Source: Mortierella sp. BCC40632 (taxonomy: Eukaryota > Mortierellomycota > Mortierellomycetes > Mortierellales > Mortierellaceae). Taken from it: a stretch of 64,000 nucleotides of DNA. The notes under the pieces were generated by a model. The model saw only the letters and a program-made list of their open reading frames with translations. It was not told where the DNA came from and ran no database searches. A program made the position numbers and the translations under genes. Positions 53,453-61,664 of the stretch are shown here, one piece after another. Location: positions 2,237,501 to 2,301,500 of the forward strand of contig WAEK01000004.1 in NCBI GenBank assembly GCA_011634665.1, written 5' to 3'. Every line of letters starts with the position of its first letter. Positions within the stretch are counted from its first letter, which is position 1.

Positions 53453-53710
53453 TGTGATATAATTGAACTTACCCTAAAAGGACGCCTCGACATGGATAGA
53501 CATAGTGACAATAGAGGGGTCAGCAAAGGGAAGAATAAGAATCGGTGAGAAAAAGACATGCCTGGCCACTTGGCCCAGGGACGTTGGGTTTTTTTATTCA
53601 TGCCTCCTGAGAGACAGGAAGCTAACTCTAATGTAAGTACTGTGAGGCGCACGTGCCTCAGGCACTGCTCCTCTAGCGTAGGCTGCTCGCCATAGATCCC
53701 AAGGCGAACA
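53453..53710 (-). repeat. 5' LTR of element 1
   Basis: 258 bp, matching the 3' LTR over its full length apart from three small differences. Bounded by TG and CA, followed on the right by target duplication AGGAG at 53711-53715. Confidence 0.9.
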
Positions 53711-53715
53711 AGGAG

Positions 53716-53907
53716 TCCCGCGAATGAAGTTGAGACTCTTGATTATTGCTCTGGTAGGCGCCCCTCGCCAAAACAATCTTCTGGGTGCCCTGATCCCTCG
53801 GATCTGGTTCGCCACGCGAATGAAAACTATCTAAACAGCCTCCAGACACTCAACAGCCATCACCCACGTCTCCTTTGTGGCCCTGCATTCCATACAGAGT
53901 TCATGAA
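53716..53907 (-). pseudogene. LINE relic, right portion, target of two later insertions
   Basis: The minus strand reads ELCMECRATKETWVMAVECLEAV, related to HIWECRATKEEQEEGWREAVKAV of the adjacent younger LINE. It is the continuation of 46242-46755 across the LTR element, and carries at its right edge (53891-53907) one copy of the 17-bp duplication made by the younger LINE. Confidence 0.55.
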
Positions 53908-55403
53908 TTTTTTTTTTTTTTTTTTTGTTAACAAGGACCCCATGTGGGCATGCAGAGTTTATGGTATACCAGGGCGGCCGGGGCCGCCCTGTTGTCACTT
54001 GGACCTTAAACGAGAAGGAATCTCGCAAATGGATACTACAGAACCTAGTCTACAGTGTCCATATACTCTTCGGCATCACTCACATCGCATGAATGGGTCG
54101 AGTATTGTCCGCCCACCCCCTACGTGGCCTGTTGCGCTCATTCGTCGTCTTTTAGCCGGCGTCCATTGTCAACACTTTTTTCCAGCTTCCTAGCCGCTCC
54201 ATCACATTCAGCTTAGTCTTTCCCTGCACATACTTCAGAACTGTTTCATCCGCCTCTCTGTACGCCTCTCTGAGGTCGGGCTTCGGCCGCTGTGGACTGT
54301 TCAAGTCTGAGAAATCACTGTGGCTAGGTTGGTGTCTCCCATCACCATTGCGTCTCCCGGCGCGTTTGCTCACCGCAGTGATTCCTTTCGTCTTTTCCCA
54401 GTCCACTGTGGCTGTACACCTCTGTCCCCAGATCTGCGTGCGTCCAAATTCCTCAATGGCTTCGATAAATCGAGTCGCCATATCCTTCGCTATCGGTCTT
54501 GTCGTCCTGTGCATTCTCTTCCAGCTTGTTATCATCACTTCAGGTACCATTCCCCTGATACGCCTCCATGATTGTGTGTTGCGGCTCTGCATTCCTCCTG
54601 TGCCTCGATCTCTGTTCAACCTCCCTGGGTCTGATCTCTTCAACTCCTTCAAAGATCCCCTCCAAGGAGTCCCAAAGATCCCCTTTCACTCTTCTCCGTG
54701 AACGTTGGTTTTCCTCTTGGGTGAACCACCGTTCCTCCTAGCGTCCCTCGCTTCCTCCAACCACGCCTTGCACTCTCTCTTCCACTTCCTCTTTCCACTC
54801 TCCTTCACGGCCTTCACCGCCTCTCGCCACCCTTCCTCCTGCTCCTCCTTTGTGGCCCTGCATTCCCAGATGTGCTCCATCGTCTCGGTTTCCTCCTCGC
54901 AGACCCTGCACGTGTCGGTATCATACAGGTCTGGGTGTCGCTTCTTCATCTCGCTCAGTGTCGGAAGCATCCCGTGCAGCTTCTTCAACCTGTGCGATCG
55001 CCTCTGGCAGTCTCCTTCACTCGTGTAGAAACTCCTCGGTGCGTTCCTCTCGTGAATGATCTCCAGTGTCGCGCTCCACTCGATTGCTTTCCAATCGGAG
55101 ATGTATCGCCTCGTCCTGTTCTGTCTGACCCAGTGCTGGTGGGCCCTCGCTGCCGACTGTAGCTTCAAGACTTGGCGAACATCGTCCTCCACTGCGTGAT
55201 CCATGAAACTAGCCCTGCACCCATATCCATCCTTAACCAGCTTTGGAAGCTCCCATGGGATCCTAGCCGTCCGATGTGCCTTGGACGCTAAGCGGTCTGC
55301 TGCTTCGTTACCTGGATTTCCTGAGTGGCCTTTTACCCACTCTACCTCAATCTTTCCACCTTGGTCGCAGTAGGACTGGTGCACCCATGTCCACCATTCA
55401 GCA
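53908..55403 (-). mobile_element. 5'-truncated LINE (non-LTR retrotransposon) insertion
   Basis: Flanked by a perfect 17-bp target duplication (CATACAGAGTTCATGAA at 53891-53907 and 55404-55420), with a poly-A tail (T run on the plus strand) directly at the left junction, as expected for target-primed reverse transcription. The remaining coding part, 55417-54686, is the RNase H end (IEVEWVKGHSGNPGNEAADRLASKA) and the zinc-finger end (CRVCEEETETMEHIWECRATKEE). A further frame, 54652-54152, continues the C-terminal region. A perfect 9-bp GC stem (AGGGCGGCC/GGCCGCCCT, 53971-53990) sits about 45 bp before the A tail. The RT and endonuclease parts are missing. Confidence 0.85.
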
Positions 55404-55420
55404 CATACAGAGTTCATGAA

Positions 55421-55508
55421 ATTTGGGATCCAGACAGGTAAAACTGGCCAGGTAGGTATTAGTGGCTTAGAAGTTTATAAATGGTATGATCTCTTAACTC
55501 CTTCTTAT
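55421..55508. other. Short unassigned flank between LINE target and element 3 LTR
   Basis: 88 bp. No feature recognised. Confidence 0.3.
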
Positions 55509-55921
55509 TGTAACAAGAAAATCTGGCTACGTGGTCTTAAGATATAGTGTGATTTGAAGGTAGTGGGATGGAGAAGGATGGGAAGGTGGGAAGTGTGGCA
55601 AGAGAAGTATTTGTAAGATTTTGATATGGGTTGCTAACCGAGGTTTTTATTAAGCGAAGCTCTTGGCTTAAATAGAAAGGGGGGGTGGACATGGATGGGT
55701 CTGGGCTAGGGGAGTGTATTGGTTAGGGGAATATCGTGTGGTGCCATGGTCAGGATGTCTTCGGGGCTATTGGGGTGGTGCGGGGACTGTAGGGGCTAGG
55801 GGTTGGGTACCGGGGCGGCGACACTAGACGTGGTCGAGGCTGGCCTAGGTCTGTGTCTAGGATACGGTGACGTCATGGAGTCGATGCGGCTTACGGACGA
55901 CACGCACTCGACCTCCCGACA
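55509..55921 (-). repeat. Probable 3' LTR of gypsy element 3
   Basis: On the minus strand it starts TGTCGGGAGG and ends TTCTTGTTACA (TG...CA rule), right after a purine tract (AAGAAAGGGCA) that follows the end of the element 3 pol frame. A TATTTAAG box and AATAAA lie inside in the right order. The partner LTR is outside the window, so the outer edge is inferred. Confidence 0.55.
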
Positions 55922-56101
55922 TGCCCTTTCTTACTTGAGACGTCCCGGCGAAAATAAACAACTACAAACTTCTTCCTTCCTCCAATCGATACTGTCTTAT
56001 ACCTCGTCTTAGCGGCTGACTTGCTGCCAGGACTTCCGGCACCAGGAGTCTTTCGATATTTGCTGGCATCAGGCGATCAACGTGCACCGTGTCTAAGTTT
56101 C
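55922..56101 (-). pseudogene. Element 3 pol, C-terminal end of integrase separated by element 2
   Basis: The minus strand reads LDTVHVDRLMPANIERLLVPEVLAA...RQYRLEEGRSL and a stop. It continues in frame from ...GTYRISDQLGN at 61665-61690 once element 2 and one copy of GTTTC are removed. This completes the GPY/F module of the integrase. Confidence 0.8.
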
Positions 56102-56437
56102 TGTCACGTACCTAGGCGAATGAACCTGTCTATAGGATCCTCATTCCTAAAGGAATGAGGAATGAGGAAAAGAATAGATTGAGACGGAGCTCTGATGAGC
56201 TCCGTCCCAAAAATACTGAGTGCGCGCTCCGCGCCACTCAGCAGTCACCTCTTGTCCCTCCTCCGACGCGCCGCCTAGAATCCTACACACCGACTGGCCT
56301 GGGTCCCCAGTTCTCTGGGCTCCTGCCCCTAGATAGAAACACATAAATAGCCCTTAGATAGACATAGCATCGAACTTCAGTCTGCAATACATATTATCCT
56401 TGCCCTATAGAAAAATCTGCCTTGTCTGTCCTTGACA
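56102..56437 (+). repeat. 5' LTR of element 2
   Basis: 336 bp, TGTCACG...CTTGACA. It contains ATAAATA near 56343, about 35 bp before AGTCTGCAAT (56379-56388), a good TATA-to-start distance. Confidence 0.92.
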
Positions 56438-56446
56438 TTGCAGACT
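56437..56446 (+). promoter_or_regulatory. Self-primer binding site of element 2
   Basis: ATTGCAGACT at the LTR/internal junction is the exact reverse complement of AGTCTGCAAT at 56379-56388, the probable 5' end of the transcript. This is the arrangement known from Tf1, where the RNA 5' end folds back to prime reverse transcription. Confidence 0.65.
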
Positions 56447-56513
56447 CATACACACTTCCTGCCCCCTGACCCTCTTCCATACAACACTGACCCCCCCATC
56501 AACCATCCAAGTC

Positions 56514-57619
56514 ATGAGCCAAGACGACCAAGGTCTATTTACCATGCGTTCCCTCCTCGAGCAAGCCCAGCAAGGTAACCTCGACACAAGCCAGTTTGTT
56601 ACGCATGTCCACGGCACGATCGAGGCACTCCAACAACAGTTGCGTATGCTCCAACAAGAGCTTCATGCTACCCAAGCGGCCACACGCCCCGACCAAGCCG
56701 TCCTCCAGTCACTAGCCGAGCGCCTCCAAGAGGCTGCCCACTCGAACCAAGTCTCGACTGCGTCTCTATGCAAAGAATTGCTGAGTCCCTGATCAACCGT
56801 CCCCCTAGCTCCCGCACGCCTACCTCGCTCCCCTCGAAGTTCAAGGGAAACTCTGATGAAATGAGCCTCGACGATTTTAAAGCTCGCGCCTAGCAACCGT
56901 GTTCGGACGTCACCCTGACCATTTCAGGAACGATAAGGACCGAATTTACTTCGCCCTGAACTCCATGGAAGGAGCCCCCGCCAAGATGTTCACTCCATAC
57001 CTCAACGGGGAACTTGAAGACTCCGATGGGGTCCTCGACGATTACGAGTCATTCCTAGCTGCCCTGGAAAATATTTTTGGCAACCAACTGGAACAAGACG
57101 AGGCCTCCGAGAAAAAATCATGACCTTGAAACAGCACGGAAAAACGATGGCCCAGTATATCACAGAATTCAAGACTTTGCAGAGTAAACTTAACGGATGG
57201 GGCGAGCCAGCCCTCACCTCTGCATTCAAGATGGGTCTTTTTCCCGCGAAGTCAAGGCCGCTATGTGTCCTTATTGGGATACACTCCGAAGACTCAAGGA
57301 TGTACAGACCAAGGCATCGACGGTTTATGCTAACCTGTCCCGCTTCCCTAACAAAGCGCAAACCAACTTACCCATGAAAAGACTTGCCCTTACCTTGAAG
57401 CCATCTCAAGCTGCCTCCTTGCCAAACCCAATGGCAATGGACATTGATTCAATGAAGACCCGAAAGCTCAGTGATGAGGATAAACGCTACCGAAGAGACA
57501 ATGGTCTCTGCCTCTACTGTGGCAAGCCAGGACATATCGCTCAAGAATGCCCAGCCAAGAGGGTTCGTATTGCCTCTGTGTCTACCGACGTAGACGACCA
57601 GGGAAACGAGTCGGCCTAG
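56514..57619 (+). pseudogene. Element 2 Gag with zinc knuckle, frameshifted
   Basis: The ATG at 56514 opens MSQDDQGLFTMRSLLEQAQQ with a coiled-coil (LQQQLRMLQQELHATQ). The core is in two further frames (IYFALNSMEGAPAKMFTPYLNG; AQYITEFKTLQSKLNGWGE). A CCHC knuckle CLYCGKPGHIAQEC lies near 57512-57553. At least three frame changes and one stop (about 56891) separate the parts. Confidence 0.8.
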
Positions 57620-57689
57620 ATCCAAAGACAGACTGGATCCTAGGCCAAATGTTCGCCGCCCAACCTCCCAAACCCCGAGTCTGTCTCCC

Positions 57690-58301
57690 TTGTCCCCATT
57701 GCCATCACCCTTTTCCGACCGAGACGCCCCAATTTATGTCAAGGCGCTGATCGATTCCGGTGCTCAGGCTTCCTTTGTGGACGCTTCCTTTGTCCAATCT
57801 CGCTCCATCACCACCCAGCCCCTTGAACAGAAGATTCTCCTAAACATGGCCGATGGGAACACCAGCACCCATGGCCCCGTCACCGAGTTTATTCAGCTAC
57901 CGATGTCTATCGGAAGTCATCATGAAACCATCTCCCTTCATGTCACGAAGCTCCAGAGACAACCTGTTGTCTTAGGCGTTGACTGGCTGAAAAAGCACAA
58001 CCCCTCAATCAACTGGAAAGAGCACATAGTCTCCTTCCGTGATGATCATTGTAATAAAACTGTTTTGAACAGTGTCCAGTCTCCCTTGCCTAGCTCCCTA
58101 GAAAATAATCTTGTATCTTGTCTTGAGGTTGATAACCCCAATCCCAGTATTGACCAGTATTATCTTTGCCAAATGTACTTGGACGATATCCTAGCCCCTG
58201 AGCAAAAAAATGACCTTGCTTCCCAGTCTAGTATCTTGTCACTGTCCGAGATCAGTGCCCCAGAACACCCTGTTGATCCATTATCTTTTCCTGCCAGATA
58301 A
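57690..58301 (+). CDS. Element 2 aspartic protease region
   Basis: The open frame carries the chromovirus-type protease motif ALIDSGAQASFVDASF and the downstream VVLGVDWLKKHNPSINW. It processes the Gag-Pol precursor in this class. It ends in a frame break just before RT. Confidence 0.75.
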   Translation: MSPLPSPFSDRDAPIYVKALIDSGAQASFVDASFVQSRSITTQPLEQKILLNMADGNTSTHGPVTEFIQLPMSIGSHHETISLHVTKLQRQPVVLGVDWLKKHNPSINWKEHIVSFRDDHCNKTVLNSVQSPLPSSLENNLVSCLEVDNPNPSIDQYYLCQMYLDDILAPEQKNDLASQSSILSLSEISAPEHPVDPLSFPAR

Positions 58302-58309
58302 TTACAAAG

Positions 58310-59640
58310 AATTTATCCCATTGTTTAAGGATCGTGAAGCGGGATCCTTGCCTCCGCATCGCCCCTGCGACCATTCTATCCCTCTTGAACCCAATGCCAA
58401 GATCCCCTTCGGTCCCTTATACACCTTGTCACAAAAAGAACTTGACGCGCTTAAAGAGTACCTTGACGACAATTTGAAAAAGGATTTATTCGGCGTTCCG
58501 AATCACCAGCAGGTGCCCCTGTCCTGTTTACTCCTAAGAAGGATGGCAAGTCCTTGCGTTTATGTGTCGACTATCGAGCACTCAACAAAATAACGATCAA
58601 AACCGCTGTCCCTTGCCATTGATTTCCGAGACCCTAGACCGACTTCGAACAGCTAAAGTCTTCACCAAGCTGGATCTCAAAGGAGCATATAATTTGATCC
58701 GAGTCGCAGCAGGCGAAGAATGGAAGACCGCCTTTCGTACTCGTTATGGTCACTTCGAATACATGGTGATGCCGTTTGGATTGACAAACGCTCCAGCAAC
58801 CTTTCAAGCCTTCCTGAATGATGTATTACGAGAATGCCTAGATGAGTTTGTAGTGATCTACATCGACGATATTTTGATCTACTCTTCGGATAGAGAATCT
58901 CATGAGCGCCATGTACGCCGAGTCCTTGAACTCCTCATGAAAGCCGACCTCCAAGTAGCTCCTGAGAAATGCGAGTTCCATGTATCCACAGTCGAGTTCT
59001 TGGGTTATGTGATATCTCCTGAGGGAATATCCATGGACCCTGCTAAAGTTGAGGCCATCCTCTCTTGGCCAACCCCTATCTCGGCCCATGATATCCAAGT
59101 GTTCTTAGGCTTCACCAACTTCTATCGGAAGTTTATCGACAGCTTTTCTGATGTGGTATCTCCCATGACAAGACTCCTAAGGAAAAAAACGTATCCTTCA
59201 TTTGGGACAAGGCCGCCCAAGATGCCTTTGACGACCTTCGCCAGAGATTTGCCTCCAAGCCGATACTACGCCACTTCGATCCAGAGAAACCGTGTTATCT
59301 TGAACCAGACGCATCTAAGAAAGCTGTGGGCGTTGTGTGTAGCCAGCCAGACGAGAATGGCAACCTCCGCCCCATCGGATATTATTCGCGCGCGCCCCTT
59401 TCCGGCCCCTGAGAAGAACTACCATGTCCACGACACAGAGCTTTTGGCCGCTATCGAAGGACTGGAACAATTCCGCCATTACTTTGCCTACTCAGACTTT
59501 CCTGCCACTATCCTCACTGATCATAAGAATCTGGAGTATTTTTCGGAAAAAGATCTCTCAGTGATCGTCAAGTCCGATATGCCGAGCGTCTTTCCAAGTT
59601 CAATGTTCGAGTTGTATACCGTCCTGGAGTGCTGAATGGT
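58310..59640 (+). pseudogene. Element 2 reverse transcriptase and RNase H, frameshifted
   Basis: RT: TKLDLKGAYNLIRV, EWKTAFRTRYGHFEYMVMPFGLTNAPATFQ, active site VIYIDDILIYS, and CEFHVSTVEFLGYVIS, all in the frame 58562-59200. The RNase H part follows with HDTELLAAIEGLEQFRHYF and ILTDHKNLEYFS. Frame breaks occur near 58490-58600, 59190 and 59560. Confidence 0.88.
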
Positions 59641-59708
59641 GCTGCTGACGCCTTGTCCTGCAGGTACCCCCTCTGAGGAGGGGGGAGAGTCGAGTTCATG
59701 AAGCAATC

Positions 59709-61317
59709 TTGCCAAGAATGGAGTATGTCCTCGCGAATCCAGAGCACGCCACAATCGCAGAAATAATTGATGAAGTGTTGCAAGAACCCGTTGAAGATGA
59801 AGATGAAATCCAGAATCCAATGAATCAAGAGCCTCCGGTGCTGGACCTGACAGACCGTATCAAGGCTGCCTATCTTGAAGATGAAGAAACCCGAGATATC
59901 ATCCAAGCTTTTGGAACAAGATCCAACTGTGGAAGAAGACTTTGTTGTGATGGATGGATTGTTGTACTACAAAGGTCGTATCGCAATCCCCTGACGACGA
60001 CTCGATCAAGAAGGATATTTTATCCCATTGTCATGATGATCCCATGTCAGGTCACTTTGGAATCCACAAGACCCATGAGCTGGTTAGCCGTTCATATTCA
60101 TGGCCCTCTATGAGAATGTTTGTGAAGCGCTTCATCAGTTCGTGTGACACCTGTCAAAGGAACAAATCATCCAAGCATAAACCGTATGGTCTCTATGCAC
60201 CTGTCCCAGTACCTGAGCTCCCGTGGTCCTCGTTATCCATGGACTTCATCACCCAGCTGCCAAGCTCTCTGAGGACTTTGACGCAATCCTGGTTATTGTA
60301 GACCGCTTTACCAAGATGGCGCGCTTCATCCCCACGAAAGGTACCGTGGGTGCTGAGGGCCTCGCCACTCTCTTCTTACAACATATCGTGTCCAAGTATG
60401 GCCTGCCAGACGAAATCATGACCGACCGCGGATCAGTATTCACTGCTGAATATTCCCGACAATTCTTGGACGCCCTTCGTGTCCAGCAAAACATGACCAC
60501 ATCCTATCGACAACAGACGAATGGTCAAGCAGAAAGGACCAATTCCACCTTGGAGCAGTATCTACGGTGCTTCCTGAACTATCAGCAAGACAACTGGTCA
60601 GAACTATTATATTGGGCAGAGTTTTGTTATAACAACACCTTACATTCATCAATCAACATGACCCCATTCTATGCATACCAAGGATATCATCCCCGCTTCA
60701 GCGTCAACATCCCGCGAGTCGCCGCAAGTAATCCTAGAGCAGAAGAACGACTCCAGAATCTCAAGGAGCTTCAAGAGGACCTAAAGTTCCATATTGGGTA
60801 CGCCCACGAGGCCCATGAACGTAGTGTCAATAGTCGCAATCAAGAACAGCCCCATTATGAACAAGGTGACAAGGTTTGGCTCTTACGTACCAATATTCGT
60901 ACCAAGAGGCCCTCACCCAAGTTGGACAACGTCCGGCTAGGACCATTCAAGATCCTTGAAGCGGTAGGCTCGCGATCATTCAGATTAGAGCTGCCACGAG
61001 AGATGTCGCGTCTCCATCCTGTGTTCCATGTCTCTTTGTTAGAGCCCCATGTGGAGAATGATCTACAAGACAGGAGAGCGCCCCCACCTCCGCCCGTGGA
61101 GATTGATGGCGAAACCGAATATGAGGTCGAGATCATCCCAGATTCAAGGCGTCGCTATGGCCGTTTGCAATATCTGGTCAAATGGTTAGGCCATGATGAA
61201 CAAACGTGGGAACCGATTGACCATGTACAGCATTGTCCCGATTTAATTCAAGACTTCCATGCAAGGTACCCCGGAAAGCCTCGCGGACCCATTGTCGCGC
61301 CTGGAGGCCGCGCCTAA
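59709..61317 (+). pseudogene. Element 2 integrase with chromodomain
   Basis: Zinc-binding region (SGHFGIHKTHELVSR, CDTCQRNK), catalytic core (VIVDRFTKMARF, MTDRGSVFTAEYS, NGQAERTNSTLEQYL: D, D, E), GPF module (RLGPFKILEAVGSRSFRLELP) and a C-terminal chromodomain (EYEVEIIPDSRRR, LQYLVKWLGHDEQTWEP; about 61110-61260). The 60223-61317 frame is long and intact; breaks lie upstream near 59940 and 60240. The stop is 9 bp before the polypurine tract. Confidence 0.88.
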
Positions 61318-61325
61318 GAGGGGAA

Positions 61326-61664
61326 TGTCACGTACCTAGGCGAATGAACCTGTCTATAGGATCCTCATTCCCTAAAGGAATGAGGAAATGAGGAAAGAAT
61401 AGATTGAGACGGAGCTCTGATGAGCTCCGTCCCAAAAAAATACTGAGTGCGCGCTCCGCGCCACTCAGCAGTCACCTCTTGTCCCTCCTCCGACGCGCCG
61501 CCTAGAATCCTACACACCGACTGGCCTGGGTCCCCAGTTCTCTGGGCTCCTGCCCCTAGATAGAAACACATAAATAGCCCTTAGATAGACATAGCATCGA
61601 ACTTCAGTCTGCAATACATATTATCCTTGCCCTATAGAAAAATCTGCCTTGTCTGTCCTTGACA
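61326..61664 (+). repeat. 3' LTR of element 2
   Basis: 339 bp, identical to the 5' LTR except for run-length changes (CC/CCC, AA/AAA, AAAA/AAA and A5/A7). Followed by the target duplication GTTTC at 61665-61669. Confidence 0.92.

Larger units (their letters stand above)
46756..53710 (-). mobile_element. Full-length Ty3/gypsy chromovirus, element 1
   Basis: 6,955 bp with near-identical LTRs, a 5-bp target duplication AGGAG (46751-46755 and 53711-53715) and minus-strand order: leader ORF, Gag, protease, RT, RNase H, integrase, chromodomain. The polypurine tract is AAGGAGGGGG just before the 3' LTR (about 47012-47023 on the plus strand, read in reverse). No convincing tRNA primer site follows the 5' LTR. 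LTR similarity implies recent insertion, yet pol is broken by several single-base frame changes. Confidence 0.9.
56102..61664 (+). mobile_element. Full-length Tf1/sushi-like chromovirus, element 2
   Basis: 5,563 bp with 5-bp target duplication GTTTC (56097-56101 and 61665-61669), nearly identical LTRs, plus-strand order Gag, protease, RT, RNase H, integrase, chromodomain. The polypurine tract AAGAGGGGAA is at 61316-61325. The primer site is complementary to the element's own LTR, as in Tf1-type elements. Several frame breaks are present, mostly in or near homopolymers. Confidence 0.93.

Noticed and set aside
53251..53652. 133-residue minus-strand frame with several cysteines spanning the 5' LTR of element 1
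   Set aside because: Lies across the LTR/leader border; the Cys-rich stretch has no zinc-finger spacing and the frame is not shared with the 3' LTR side.
56155..56346. Short frames within the element 2 LTR, repeated at 61365-61571
   Set aside because: They recur in both LTRs simply because the LTRs are copies; they are not genes.
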